This document shows, one piece after another, positions 1-5,404 of a DNA stretch of 5,607 bases. The notes beneath the pieces are model-generated. The model ran no database searches. It was given only the letters and a program-made list of their open reading frames with translations, and was not told the origin of the DNA. Each line of letters opens with the position of its first letter. Within the stretch, counting starts at the first letter, position 1. The DNA lies in NCBI GenBank assembly GCA_022710165.1, contig JAKLHL010000107.1:1-5607 (forward strand). The letters are read 5' to 3'. The DNA comes from Bdellovibrionales bacterium (lineage in GTDB: Bacteria > Bdellovibrionota > JAFGOL01). The translations under genes were made by a program, and so were the position numbers.

Positions 1-1
1 G

Positions 2-1297
2 TACCTTGAATACAAGGGCTTCAAGGTCACCTATGTAAGGAATTTTACCGACGTAGATGACAAGATAATAAACCGTGCAAAAAAAGATGGTGTAAGCCCT
101 TCAGAGATATCCTCTAAATACATAAATGAATCAAAGAGGGACCTTGCAGAGCTCAAGGTAAGGCCTGCGGATTTTGAACCGCTGGTCAGCGAGAATATAC
201 AGAACATAATAGATTTTGTTCAGGGACTCATAGAAAAGGGACATGCATATGAGAGTAACGGCAGTGTTTATTTTGACGTGAGGTCCTTTAATGGTTACGG
301 GAAACTGAGCGGAAGAACTCTAGATGATCTTAGCCACGAGGAGACAGAGAGCAAGGATAAAAAATTTCCTGGGGATTTTGCGCTATGGAAGGCCTACAAG
401 GAGGGTGAGCCATATTGGGAATCACCTTGGGGCAAGGGAAGACCAGGCTGGCACATAGAGTGTTCTGCAATGGCCAAGACATTCCTCGGTGAATCAATAG
501 ACATTCACGGCGGCGGTGTGGACATAATATTCCCTCACCACGAGAACGAGGTCGCCCAGTCAGAGGCCCTGTCTGGAAAGTCCTTTGCAAAATACTGGCT
601 GCACAACGGCCTTGTTATGGTCGGAAAGCAAAAAATGAGCAAGAGCCTTGGCAATTTCTATACCATCAGGGAGGCGCTTGACAGGTACGGTGCTGATGTT
701 ATCCGCTACATGATACTTACTTTCTCATATAACTCTAACAGCAACTTTGAGGAAAAGAACTTCCTTGATGCGGAAAAAAGGGTGTATTATTACTATACGA
801 CGCTGAAGAGAATAAACGATTCTATGCCTAAGTGCCAGGAGACAGGTGAGTGTGACGAAAGGTTCGCTGAAGAGATGAAAAAGTTCGATTCAACGCTCAT
901 GCAGAGCATGGATGACAACTTCAACACTGCAGAGACCCTGGCCGTACTGAACGATCTTTTCTCTATGGTGAACCAGTTCCTGGATAAGACAAAGAAGTGC
1001 TCCAAGAAGGGGCTTAAGATAGCGCTAGAGACCATAGAACCTCTTCAGTCCCTGTTCAGCATACTGGACGAAGATCCTGAAGCATTCATAGCGTCCTACA
1101 AAAGAAGGATATTGAAGCGCATAGGCATCGCTGATGAGATGTTAAGAAAACTTATTGAAGAAAGGAATACCGCAAGGAAAGAAAAGAACTTTAAAAGGTC
1201 AGACGAGATACGTGATACTTTGATCTCGAAGGGGATAGTCCTGATGGATAATCCAGACGGAAAGACAGATTGGAATTACAGCCCGTCCTCTATGTGA
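2..1297 (+). CDS. cysS: cysteinyl-tRNA synthetase, 5' truncated by window edge
   Basis: This class I aminoacyl-tRNA synthetase activates cysteine with ATP and charges tRNA-Cys in the cytoplasm. The frame is open from position 2 to the TGA at 1295-1297, giving 431 residues. Bacterial CysS is about 460 residues, so roughly the first 30-40, including the HIGH motif and first zinc cysteine, lie left of the window. Visible signatures, counted from the first complete codon, are NFTDVDDKII at 14-23, the WHIEC zinc cysteine at C154, HHENE at 179-183 (remaining zinc ligands) and KMSKS at 211-215. A helical anticodon-binding region follows, ending in the usual small C-terminal segment with RSDEIRD and GI.L.DNPDGKTDW. 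An internal GTG at 278 could be mistaken for a start, but conserved CysS sequence continues upstream of it. The last 22 bp overlap the convergent gene's 3' end. Identification is secure; catalytic and zinc-binding residues within the window are intact. Confidence 0.97.
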   Translation, partial: YLEYKGFKVTYVRNFTDVDDKIINRAKKDGVSPSEISSKYINESKRDLAELKVRPADFEPLVSENIQNIIDFVQGLIEKGHAYESNGSVYFDVRSFNGYGKLSGRTLDDLSHEETESKDKKFPGDFALWKAYKEGEPYWESPWGKGRPGWHIECSAMAKTFLGESIDIHGGGVDIIFPHHENEVAQSEALSGKSFAKYWLHNGLVMVGKQKMSKSLGNFYTIREALDRYGADVIRYMILTFSYNSNSNFEEKNFLDAEKRVYYYYTTLKRINDSMPKCQETGECDERFAEEMKKFDSTLMQSMDDNFNTAETLAVLNDLFSMVNQFLDKTKKCSKKGLKIALETIEPLQSLFSILDEDPEAFIASYKRRILKRIGIADEMLRKLIEERNTARKEKNFKRSDEIRDTLISKGIVLMDNPDGKTDWNYSPSSM

Positions 1298-2295
1298 GCG
1301 GATAGCCCCATTATTTCATAAGTGCCCTTTGGTTGTTTCTTTGCCCTAAAGTAATTGGAACAAAGCTCATATACCTGAGGACTGCATATTATATCTTCTC
1401 CTGAACTTTGCTGAAGCATCTCTCCTATCTTGTTTACAGCGTCGCTAAATAGAGAAAGCTCCATCCTGCCGGACCTTATGTGCTTTAATATGGTCCCTGA
1501 ATCCTTGACCACGACCGCCCGGCCTTTCAAGTTCCTGCTGATCTCTGATCCGGATACATCCTTCATTTCATCGATCGCATTCTTCAACTCTACTGCACAT
1601 AGCAACGAATGGTATGCCATATACCTGTCGATCGTCTTAAAAGCTTTGCTCTCAAGCCTTACCGGGAGTTCAAATACTGCCACAAAAGAATCCTCGCTCT
1701 TTCTTAGAAGCATCCCGTCATGTTCGCCTATCTTTTGGAAGCTTAGCTCTAGTATCTTATCCTCTATCTTTTTTATCTCTTGGGTCTGTTTTGTAAGAGC
1801 CCATCTTGATAATTCAGGGACGTCAAAATAAAGGACGAAAAGTGTTTTTTTGTTCTTCTCATCCAGGTACATCCAAGGCCTTTTTGTGTAGTCCAAAAGT
1901 TTTCTTCCGCTCATACAGCCTTCTGCCATAAGCCTTAGCTTTTTCCTCAGGTATAGTTCGCAAACTACGTTGGCCGCGGCTACAGACAGTATGAGTATGA
2001 TAAGCGGAATAAGGTCATAATCCTTGCCGAGCACGATTAGTTGATAATAAAAAAGACCTATTCCTGCTATTGCAGAAAGCATATAGGAAACTATGAAAAG
2101 CCCAAGGTTCAGATGGTCCTTGAGGATGAAACTTGTTATTATGAGAGAGAGGGATAGACCTGCTACGAGTAAAAAAGTGACAGCTGTGTTCTTGTCCATT
2201 TGAGCTAAATTAAATTGTGGTATAATTAACGACAACACAGCTATGGTGATAGCGCCGCAAAAAAATATAAGGAGTGCCCTAAAGTATTTACTCAT
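1276..2295 (-). CDS. four-helix membrane protein with degenerate class III cyclase-like domain
   Basis: I do not recognise a named family. The 339-residue protein has four hydrophobic segments (about 7-25, 38-58, 65-87, 95-114), then a soluble region from about 120 to the end, probably cytoplasmic. That region resembles a class III adenylyl/guanylyl cyclase domain in motif order. LYFDVPELS (D158) fits the first metal-binding Asp, RKSEDSFVAVF (D202) fits the second (canonical K..GD...VF), and SDAVNKIGEM (D285, N288) fits the G-D-x-V-N motif. SPQVYEL and the final G.YEIMGL match the usual end of the fold. The transition-state Arg expected four residues after the Asn is E292, and the Gly before D202 is E201, so catalysis is doubtful; a nucleotide-binding or pseudo-cyclase role is possible. 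The start ATG at 2295 is preceded in frame by TAA at 2299-2301 and has no clear ribosome site. The gene is divergent from the pilin-like gene and convergent with cysS. The membrane assignment is solid; the cyclase homology is inferred by eye. Confidence 0.6.
   Translation of the reverse strand: MSKYFRALLIFFCGAITIAVLSLIIPQFNLAQMDKNTAVTFLLVAGLSLSLIITSFILKDHLNLGLFIVSYMLSAIAGIGLFYYQLIVLGKDYDLIPLIILILSVAAANVVCELYLRKKLRLMAEGCMSGRKLLDYTKRPWMYLDEKNKKTLFVLYFDVPELSRWALTKQTQEIKKIEDKILELSFQKIGEHDGMLLRKSEDSFVAVFELPVRLESKAFKTIDRYMAYHSLLCAVELKNAIDEMKDVSGSEISRNLKGRAVVVKDSGTILKHIRSGRMELSLFSDAVNKIGEMLQQSSGEDIICSPQVYELCSNYFRAKKQPKGTYEIMGLSAHIEDGL
2200..2226 (+). promoter_or_regulatory. candidate extended -10 promoter for the prepilin-like gene
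   Basis: TGGTATAAT at 2218-2226 is a perfect -10 hexamer with the TGN extension. A weak -35 (TTGAGC, 2200-2205) lies 15 bp upstream, a short spacing that the extended -10 could offset. Transcription would start near 2233, leaving a leader of about 90 bases that runs antisense through the first codons of the cyclase-like gene. That position makes mutual interference between the two divergent genes possible. It is a sequence match only. Confidence 0.4.
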
Positions 2296-2306
2296 GGTTT
2301 AGGGCT

Positions 2307-2335
2307 ATTATTCAAGAACTTAGATGGATTTTCAA
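2307..2335 (-). promoter_or_regulatory. candidate sigma70-like promoter for the cyclase-like gene
   Basis: Read on the minus strand there is TTGAAA (2335-2330), a 17-bp spacer, then AATAAT (2312-2307); each hexamer matches the bacterial consensus at five of six positions. Transcription would begin near 2300, only about five bases before the ATG at 2295, giving a nearly leaderless mRNA, consistent with the lack of a Shine-Dalgarno site. The -35 box lies within the first codons of the divergent gene. This is prediction by eye only, and AT-rich sequence can match by chance. Confidence 0.4.
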
Positions 2336-3058
2336 GTGTATAAAAACAAAGTCCTAACAAAAACCTGTCAGGCAGGGCAGGCTTCGGTGGAGTACATCCT
2401 TATCCTTGTCGTTATAACCACGGCGGTCATAGGGCTTGTGAGCTTTTCTGACACCATAAAGGGCAAGATAGAGATGCAAAAAATGAACCTCGCCATCAAG
2501 CTCGCCGGCAAATCAGACCTTAAACGTTCAGATTTCACTTTTAAGAACGTAGAGGTCAGGGATGTAGAAGGTACAGGGGATGCCGCAGGCGGGGCTGGTG
2601 GAAGGGGAAGAAGAGCAGGAAGAGGCGGGGCCGGAGGCGGTGCTGGTGAAGGTGGAGGCGGTGACGGTGCTTTTGGAAGAAGAACTAACGCCGGAGCAGG
2701 TGTTGGCGGTGAAGGAGAAGGGGATATTGACGAGGGTGGTACGGACCAGGAAAGGTCTGAAGCTTTAAGAAGAAAGCTCCAGGTCCAGAATACAGAGGCC
2801 GGCGGTTCTGTCGCCTATGACCAGAAAAGACGAAAGGCCAGAAGGGGAGAAAAGAAAGCAGGAGATGAAAGCGGTCTGGTCGAGGAAGATGATGAAAGCT
2901 CAAGGTTCATAAAGACCAGAATGGAAGAGCAGATCAGGGAACAGCAGGTAAAAGAAGAAGAGATGAAAAAATGGAACATAATGAAGTTCCTTATCATCTT
3001 AGCGATAATATTCCTGTTCATAGTGATAATACTTAAAGCCCGAAATGCCAGGGACTGA
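2324..3058 (+). CDS. prepilin-like protein with Gly-rich linker and C-terminal membrane helix
   Basis: This is an unrecognised protein of 244 residues. Residues 15-42 look like a class III (archaeal) or Flp/TadE-type prepilin leader: a short basic N-terminus, CQAGQASVEY, then a hydrophobic stretch. If a prepilin peptidase cuts G18|Q19, E23 falls at the +5 position typical of pilins. After a short polar region (43-82) comes a low-complexity Gly/Ala/Arg/Glu linker (about 83-140), then a highly charged Lys/Arg/Glu segment (about 141-217, perhaps helical or coiled coil near 195-217). A second hydrophobic helix at about 220-238 is followed by a short basic tail. Ordinary pilins lack this second C-terminal helix, so the protein may be anchored at both ends. 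The ATG at 2324 directly follows an in-frame TAG (2321-2323), so no earlier start exists; no strong ribosome site is seen. Its stop lies 3 bp from the convergent pyrD stop. Function is unknown: a pilus or secretion accessory protein is one option, and a non-pilus membrane scaffold another. Confidence 0.7.
   Translation: MDFQVYKNKVLTKTCQAGQASVEYILILVVITTAVIGLVSFSDTIKGKIEMQKMNLAIKLAGKSDLKRSDFTFKNVEVRDVEGTGDAAGGAGGRGRRAGRGGAGGGAGEGGGGDGAFGRRTNAGAGVGGEGEGDIDEGGTDQERSEALRRKLQVQNTEAGGSVAYDQKRRKARRGEKKAGDESGLVEEDDESSRFIKTRMEEQIREQQVKEEEMKKWNIMKFLIILAIIFLFIVIILKARNARD
2579..2743 (+). repeat. low-complexity GGN/GRN-rich tract coding a Gly-rich linker
   Basis: Purine-rich, low-complexity DNA made of irregular GGN, GCN, GAA and AGA codons encodes residues about 86-140 of the prepilin-like protein. 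Gly, Ala, Arg and Glu dominate (for example GGAGGGAGEGGGG). The repeats are not perfect tandem copies. Such tracts vary easily in length between relatives, and this one also creates open but non-genic alternative frames on both strands. Confidence 0.75.
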
Positions 3059-3061
3059 AAC

Positions 3062-3967
3062 TTATAAAGCCTTGCCCACAATAGAACTTAGGTCCTTTAT
3101 CTTGTTCTCTTGGCAGTAAAGTCGAAGGTCTTTTGCTATGGTCTCACATATGTTTGGATCAGAGAACACAGCGCTCCCTATTTGTACAGCGCTGGCGCCA
3201 GCCATCATGAACTCTACAACATCTTCGGCGGTATATATTCCACCCATACCTATAATTGGTATCTTTACGGCTTTTGCTGTCTCGTATACTGCTCTTACAG
3301 CGATGGGCTTTATGCCTTTTCCGCTGTAACCTCCTATCGGGGTGGCAAGGCTTGGTTTGCCTGTCCTTATATCGATCGACATACCCCTAACTGTGTTGAT
3401 AAGACTTATAGCGTCGGCACCACCTTCTTCAGCAGCTTTTGCTATGGCAGGGATATTCGATACATTTGGCGTCAGCTTGACTATGAGAGGCTTTTTTGAC
3501 TGTTTTTTTACCTCGCTGGTAAGCTTTTCTATCATCTTTGGGTCCTGCCCAAAAGAGATGCCGCCGGTCTTTATGTTCGGGCATGATACGTTCATCTCAA
3601 GTGCAAAGAGCTCCTTTACAGCACCGAGCGATCTTGCCGCATCCATGTATTCTTCTTCTGTGTTACCGAAGAAATTCGCTATTATTTTTGGGCCCAGGTC
3701 TTTTATCTTGGGCATCTTTTCTTCTATGAAGCATTTTATACCGACGTTCTGAAGCCCTACTGAGTTCAAAACACCGCATTCGGTCTCTGCTATCCTTGGG
3801 ACCGGGTTCCCTTCCCTTGGTTTGATGCTCAGTCCCTTTGTAGAGAAAGCTCCAAGGAACTCATTATTAACGAAATCATATTCGTCGCCGTAGCCCCATA
3901 CTCCGCTGGCAGGTATGAGAGGGGTCTTGAGTTCAGCATCGAAAAGCCTTACTTTTATGGCAGACAT
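3062..3967 (-). CDS. pyrD: dihydroorotate dehydrogenase, class 1B catalytic subunit
   Basis: This FMN enzyme oxidises dihydroorotate to orotate in de novo pyrimidine synthesis. The 301-residue length is normal for the family. Class 1 motifs appear in order: ASGVWGYGDEY (20-30), STKG with K44, GVLNSVGLQN (66-74), NVSCPN (126-131) with catalytic Cys129, VKLTPN with K164, INTVRGMSIDI (190-200), GGYSG (212-216), and FMN-phosphate loops GMGGI (240-244) and VQIGSAVF (261-268). A catalytic Cys, not the Ser of membrane-bound class 2 enzymes, plus an adjacent pyrK indicates the cytosolic NAD-dependent class 1B heterotetramer. The ATG at 3967 lies 1 nt after the pyrK stop, with GGAGGT six bases upstream embedded in the pyrK 3' end, so translation is probably coupled. 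No key residue appears to be missing. The gene ends 3 bp from the convergent prepilin-like gene. Confidence 0.97.
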   Translation of the reverse strand: MSAIKVRLFDAELKTPLIPASGVWGYGDEYDFVNNEFLGAFSTKGLSIKPREGNPVPRIAETECGVLNSVGLQNVGIKCFIEEKMPKIKDLGPKIIANFFGNTEEEYMDAARSLGAVKELFALEMNVSCPNIKTGGISFGQDPKMIEKLTSEVKKQSKKPLIVKLTPNVSNIPAIAKAAEEGGADAISLINTVRGMSIDIRTGKPSLATPIGGYSGKGIKPIAVRAVYETAKAVKIPIIGMGGIYTAEDVVEFMMAGASAVQIGSAVFSDPNICETIAKDLRLYCQENKIKDLSSIVGKAL

Positions 3968-3968
3968 A

Positions 3969-4736
3969 TCAATACCTCCAGATTATCTCTTCTGCGTTAA
4001 AGACGGGGCCGTCCTTACATACTCTTTTAAGCCCGTCCCTGGTCCTTACCACACAACACACACAGGCACCGACACCGCAGCCCATTCTTTCTTCAAGGCT
4101 GACGAAGCAGGGTAGTTTAAGTTCTTTGCACATCTTTGCTGCAGCCTCAAGCATAGGTTCCGGGCCACAGGCATATACGGCGAATTTTTCTTTGCTGTTC
4201 TTTATATGGTCCTTTGCAAGCTGGACCGAGTTGCATTTTTTACCCGCAGAGCCATCGTCGGTACAGGTGTTTATCTTTGAACATTTCTTGAAATCATCCA
4301 AGAGGATCAGCGAGCCTGCCGTGTCAGCTCCAAGGATTATAGATGCTGAACACTTTTTAGAATAAAGTTTTGCTAGAGGGAGAAGTGTTACAACGCCTAT
4401 GCCTCCTCCAAGAAGAAGTGGGCTGTACCCTTTAGGAAGCTCAGGAAAGCTGTTCCCGAGCGGCGCAAGCAGCTTGAGCTCAGCGCCTGGTTCAAGACCA
4501 GAAAGGGTCTTGGTCCCTTTACCTCGGACCTTGAATACTATCCTTAGGTCTTTTGCCTCTTTTTCCACGATGACGAAGGGCCTTCTGAGGGCTGAACCCG
4601 GAACTTCTATCATCAGGAACTGTCCCGGTTTAAAATCGATGGTGTTGTTCTTTAGCCACATGGAAACTATGTCCTTGGACAAGAACTCAACACTCTCTAT
4701 TTTTGCTTTGTGGTCACTTATTCCGCTGTTGCACAT
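3969..4736 (-). CDS. pyrK: dihydroorotate dehydrogenase B electron transfer subunit (FAD, 2Fe-2S)
   Basis: The FAD/[2Fe-2S] partner of PyrD passes electrons from dihydroorotate-reduced FMN to NAD+. It is 255 residues, the usual length. Domains in order: an FAD-binding beta-barrel (about 10-95) with KPGQF (36-40), RRPF (51-54) and VRGKGTKTL (70-78); a nucleotide-binding domain with LLGGGIGVV (108-116) and CGPEPML (190-196); and a C-terminal 2Fe-2S domain with MGCGVGACVCC (218-228) and VCKDGPVF (239-246). The four cluster ligands are C220, C225, C228 and C240 (C-x4-C-x2-C-x11-C). C227 is an extra cysteine where relatives often have glycine. The ATG at 4736 is preceded by GGAG eight bases upstream and lies inside the rimI 3' end (19-nt overlap). 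It should form a heterotetramer with PyrD. Confidence 0.95.
   Translation of the reverse strand: MCNSGISDHKAKIESVEFLSKDIVSMWLKNNTIDFKPGQFLMIEVPGSALRRPFVIVEKEAKDLRIVFKVRGKGTKTLSGLEPGAELKLLAPLGNSFPELPKGYSPLLLGGGIGVVTLLPLAKLYSKKCSASIILGADTAGSLILLDDFKKCSKINTCTDDGSAGKKCNSVQLAKDHIKNSKEKFAVYACGPEPMLEAAAKMCKELKLPCFVSLEERMGCGVGACVCCVVRTRDGLKRVCKDGPVFNAEEIIWRY
3974..3979 (-). promoter_or_regulatory. Shine-Dalgarno site for pyrD inside the pyrK 3' end
   Basis: GGAGGT on the minus strand sits six bases before the pyrD ATG and inside the last codons of pyrK (the W-R-Y end). It fixes the pyrD start and supports coupled translation of the two subunits. Confidence 0.8.
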
Positions 4737-5215
4737 GTGTCTTTCTCCATTACTATTGCATCTTCTCCGTCGGGATAATATCTTTTTCTTACATAGATCT
4801 GTTTAAATCCGAGTTTTTTGTATAAGTCCAGCGCAGGTTTATTGGATATCCTTACTTCTAAAAAGAGAGGCTTTCCACAGCAAAATCCTTGCTCTGCATT
4901 TTCTATCAGTTTTTGTGCCACACCTTTTTTTCTGCTCTTTGGTCTTGTCGCGATGTTAAGCAGGTGGACTTCGTCGACTATGGTCCTGAGTATGATATAT
5001 CCGCAAAGCTCATCGTTCTCATCTACTGCCTTGAGGCACAGCGACGAAGGATTCTTTAATTCCTCCTGGAAGAGCTGTTCGCTCCATGGACATGCAAAGC
5101 TTGAGTTCTCTATTTCAATTACAGCTTTCAGGTCATTCAAGCCGAGGCCCTGTACCCTGAAAAAAGCGCAATTTGTGTCATTTTTGCCGTTTTTTGTCAC
5201 CTTATAGACCCCCAA
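4718..5215 (-). CDS. rimI: GNAT N-acetyltransferase, RimI-like (ribosomal protein S18-alanine type)
   Basis: This acetyl-CoA-dependent N-terminal acetyltransferase modifies ribosomal protein S18 in E. coli; related enzymes have wider targets. The GNAT fold is clear: IENSSFACPWSEQLF (35-49); the acetyl-CoA pyrophosphate loop RKKGVA (95-100); LEVRISN (119-125), whose E120 aligns with the E. coli catalytic Glu; LYKKLGF (131-137) with Y132 as the candidate general acid; and the RimI-type ending RKRYYPDGEDAIVM (143-156). The longest frame starts with TTG at 5215 (165 residues). A GTG at 5200 (160 residues) follows a GGGGG-containing stretch and may be the real start; no ATG lies near the N-terminus. 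The gene overlaps pyrK by 19 nt. A tsaB gene, often beside rimI in bacteria, is not present within the 189 bp upstream. RimI membership is strong; the exact substrate is inferred. Confidence 0.9.
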   Translation of the reverse strand: MGVYKVTKNGKNDTNCAFFRVQGLGLNDLKAVIEIENSSFACPWSEQLFQEELKNPSSLCLKAVDENDELCGYIILRTIVDEVHLLNIATRPKSRKKGVAQKLIENAEQGFCCGKPLFLEVRISNKPALDLYKKLGFKQIYVRKRYYPDGEDAIVMEKDTCATAE

Positions 5216-5234
5216 AAAGCCTTGAAACCCTTAA

Positions 5235-5266
5235 GGATATTGCTTGTGTCAATGGCACGGATATTG
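5235..5266. repeat. 8-bp direct repeat GGATATTG, 24-bp period
   Basis: GGATATTG occurs at 5235-5242 and again at 5259-5266, separated by 16 bp that include TGTCAA and CAATGGCAC. The upstream copy relative to rimI overlaps a possible -10 element. Two copies 24 bp apart in a short spacer could be a regulator site; chance is not excluded. Confidence 0.5.
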
Positions 5267-5337
5267 TATGAGTAAAGCCTAGAGAGCAAGGGGCAGGTTT
5301 ATTTGAGGACGCTTTTTCCGATACCCCATAACCCCCA

Positions 5338-5356
5338 GAAAGGAAACTTTCCTTTC
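5338..5356. repeat. perfect 19-bp palindrome with 9-bp arms
   Basis: GAAAGGAAA (5338-5346) and its exact reverse complement TTTCCTTTC (5348-5356) flank a single C at 5347. As RNA it would form a tight hairpin with a three-base loop, but it is not GC-rich and no T-run follows on either strand, so it does not look like an intrinsic terminator. A binding site for a dimeric regulator is possible. Confidence 0.6.
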
Positions 5357-5404
5357 GAGCGCCAGCAGTATCCTGTCCCATCTTTCTATCCTTTTTGATC
5401 CAAT

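Larger units (their letters stand above)
5216..5404. other. 189-bp spacer between nth and rimI, no supported gene
   Basis: This lies between the nth stop and the longest rimI reading frame. No frame encodes a recognisable protein. A 68-codon minus-strand frame beginning with an ATG that overlaps the nth stop (ATGA) runs through it and into rimI, but it has no ribosome site and resembles no family I know. The spacer contains the palindrome at 5338-5356, the direct repeat at 5235-5266, and a possible minus-strand -10 (TACAAT, 5268-5263) that could serve rimI-pyrK-pyrD but lacks a good -35. No tRNA fold or terminator with a T-run was seen. Confidence 0.6.

Noticed and set aside
278..1297. cysS starting at the GTG at 278
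   Set aside because: The same frame is open to the left edge and encodes the conserved NFTDVDDKI motif upstream, so the gene is cut by the window and not short.
1430..1831. 133-codon plus-strand frame antisense to the cyclase-like gene
   Set aside because: Ser/Ile/Leu-rich shadow of the opposite strand with no recognisable domain and no ribosome site.
2580..2768. 62-codon plus-strand frame rich in Glu and Val within the Gly-rich tract
   Set aside because: It is the shifted frame of the GGN-rich linker of the prepilin-like gene; low-complexity DNA gives open frames without coding.
3342..3752. 136-codon plus-strand frame antisense to pyrD
   Set aside because: pyrD is unmistakable on the other strand with all catalytic motifs; this frame is a reverse-strand shadow.
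5247..5252. Perfect minus-strand TTGACA as a -35 box for rimI
   Set aside because: No -10-like hexamer lies 16-18 bp downstream of it, so it is not supported as a promoter on its own.
5338..5356. Palindrome as an intrinsic terminator of nth
   Set aside because: The stem is AT/GA-rich and is followed on the minus strand by a G-run, not a T-run.
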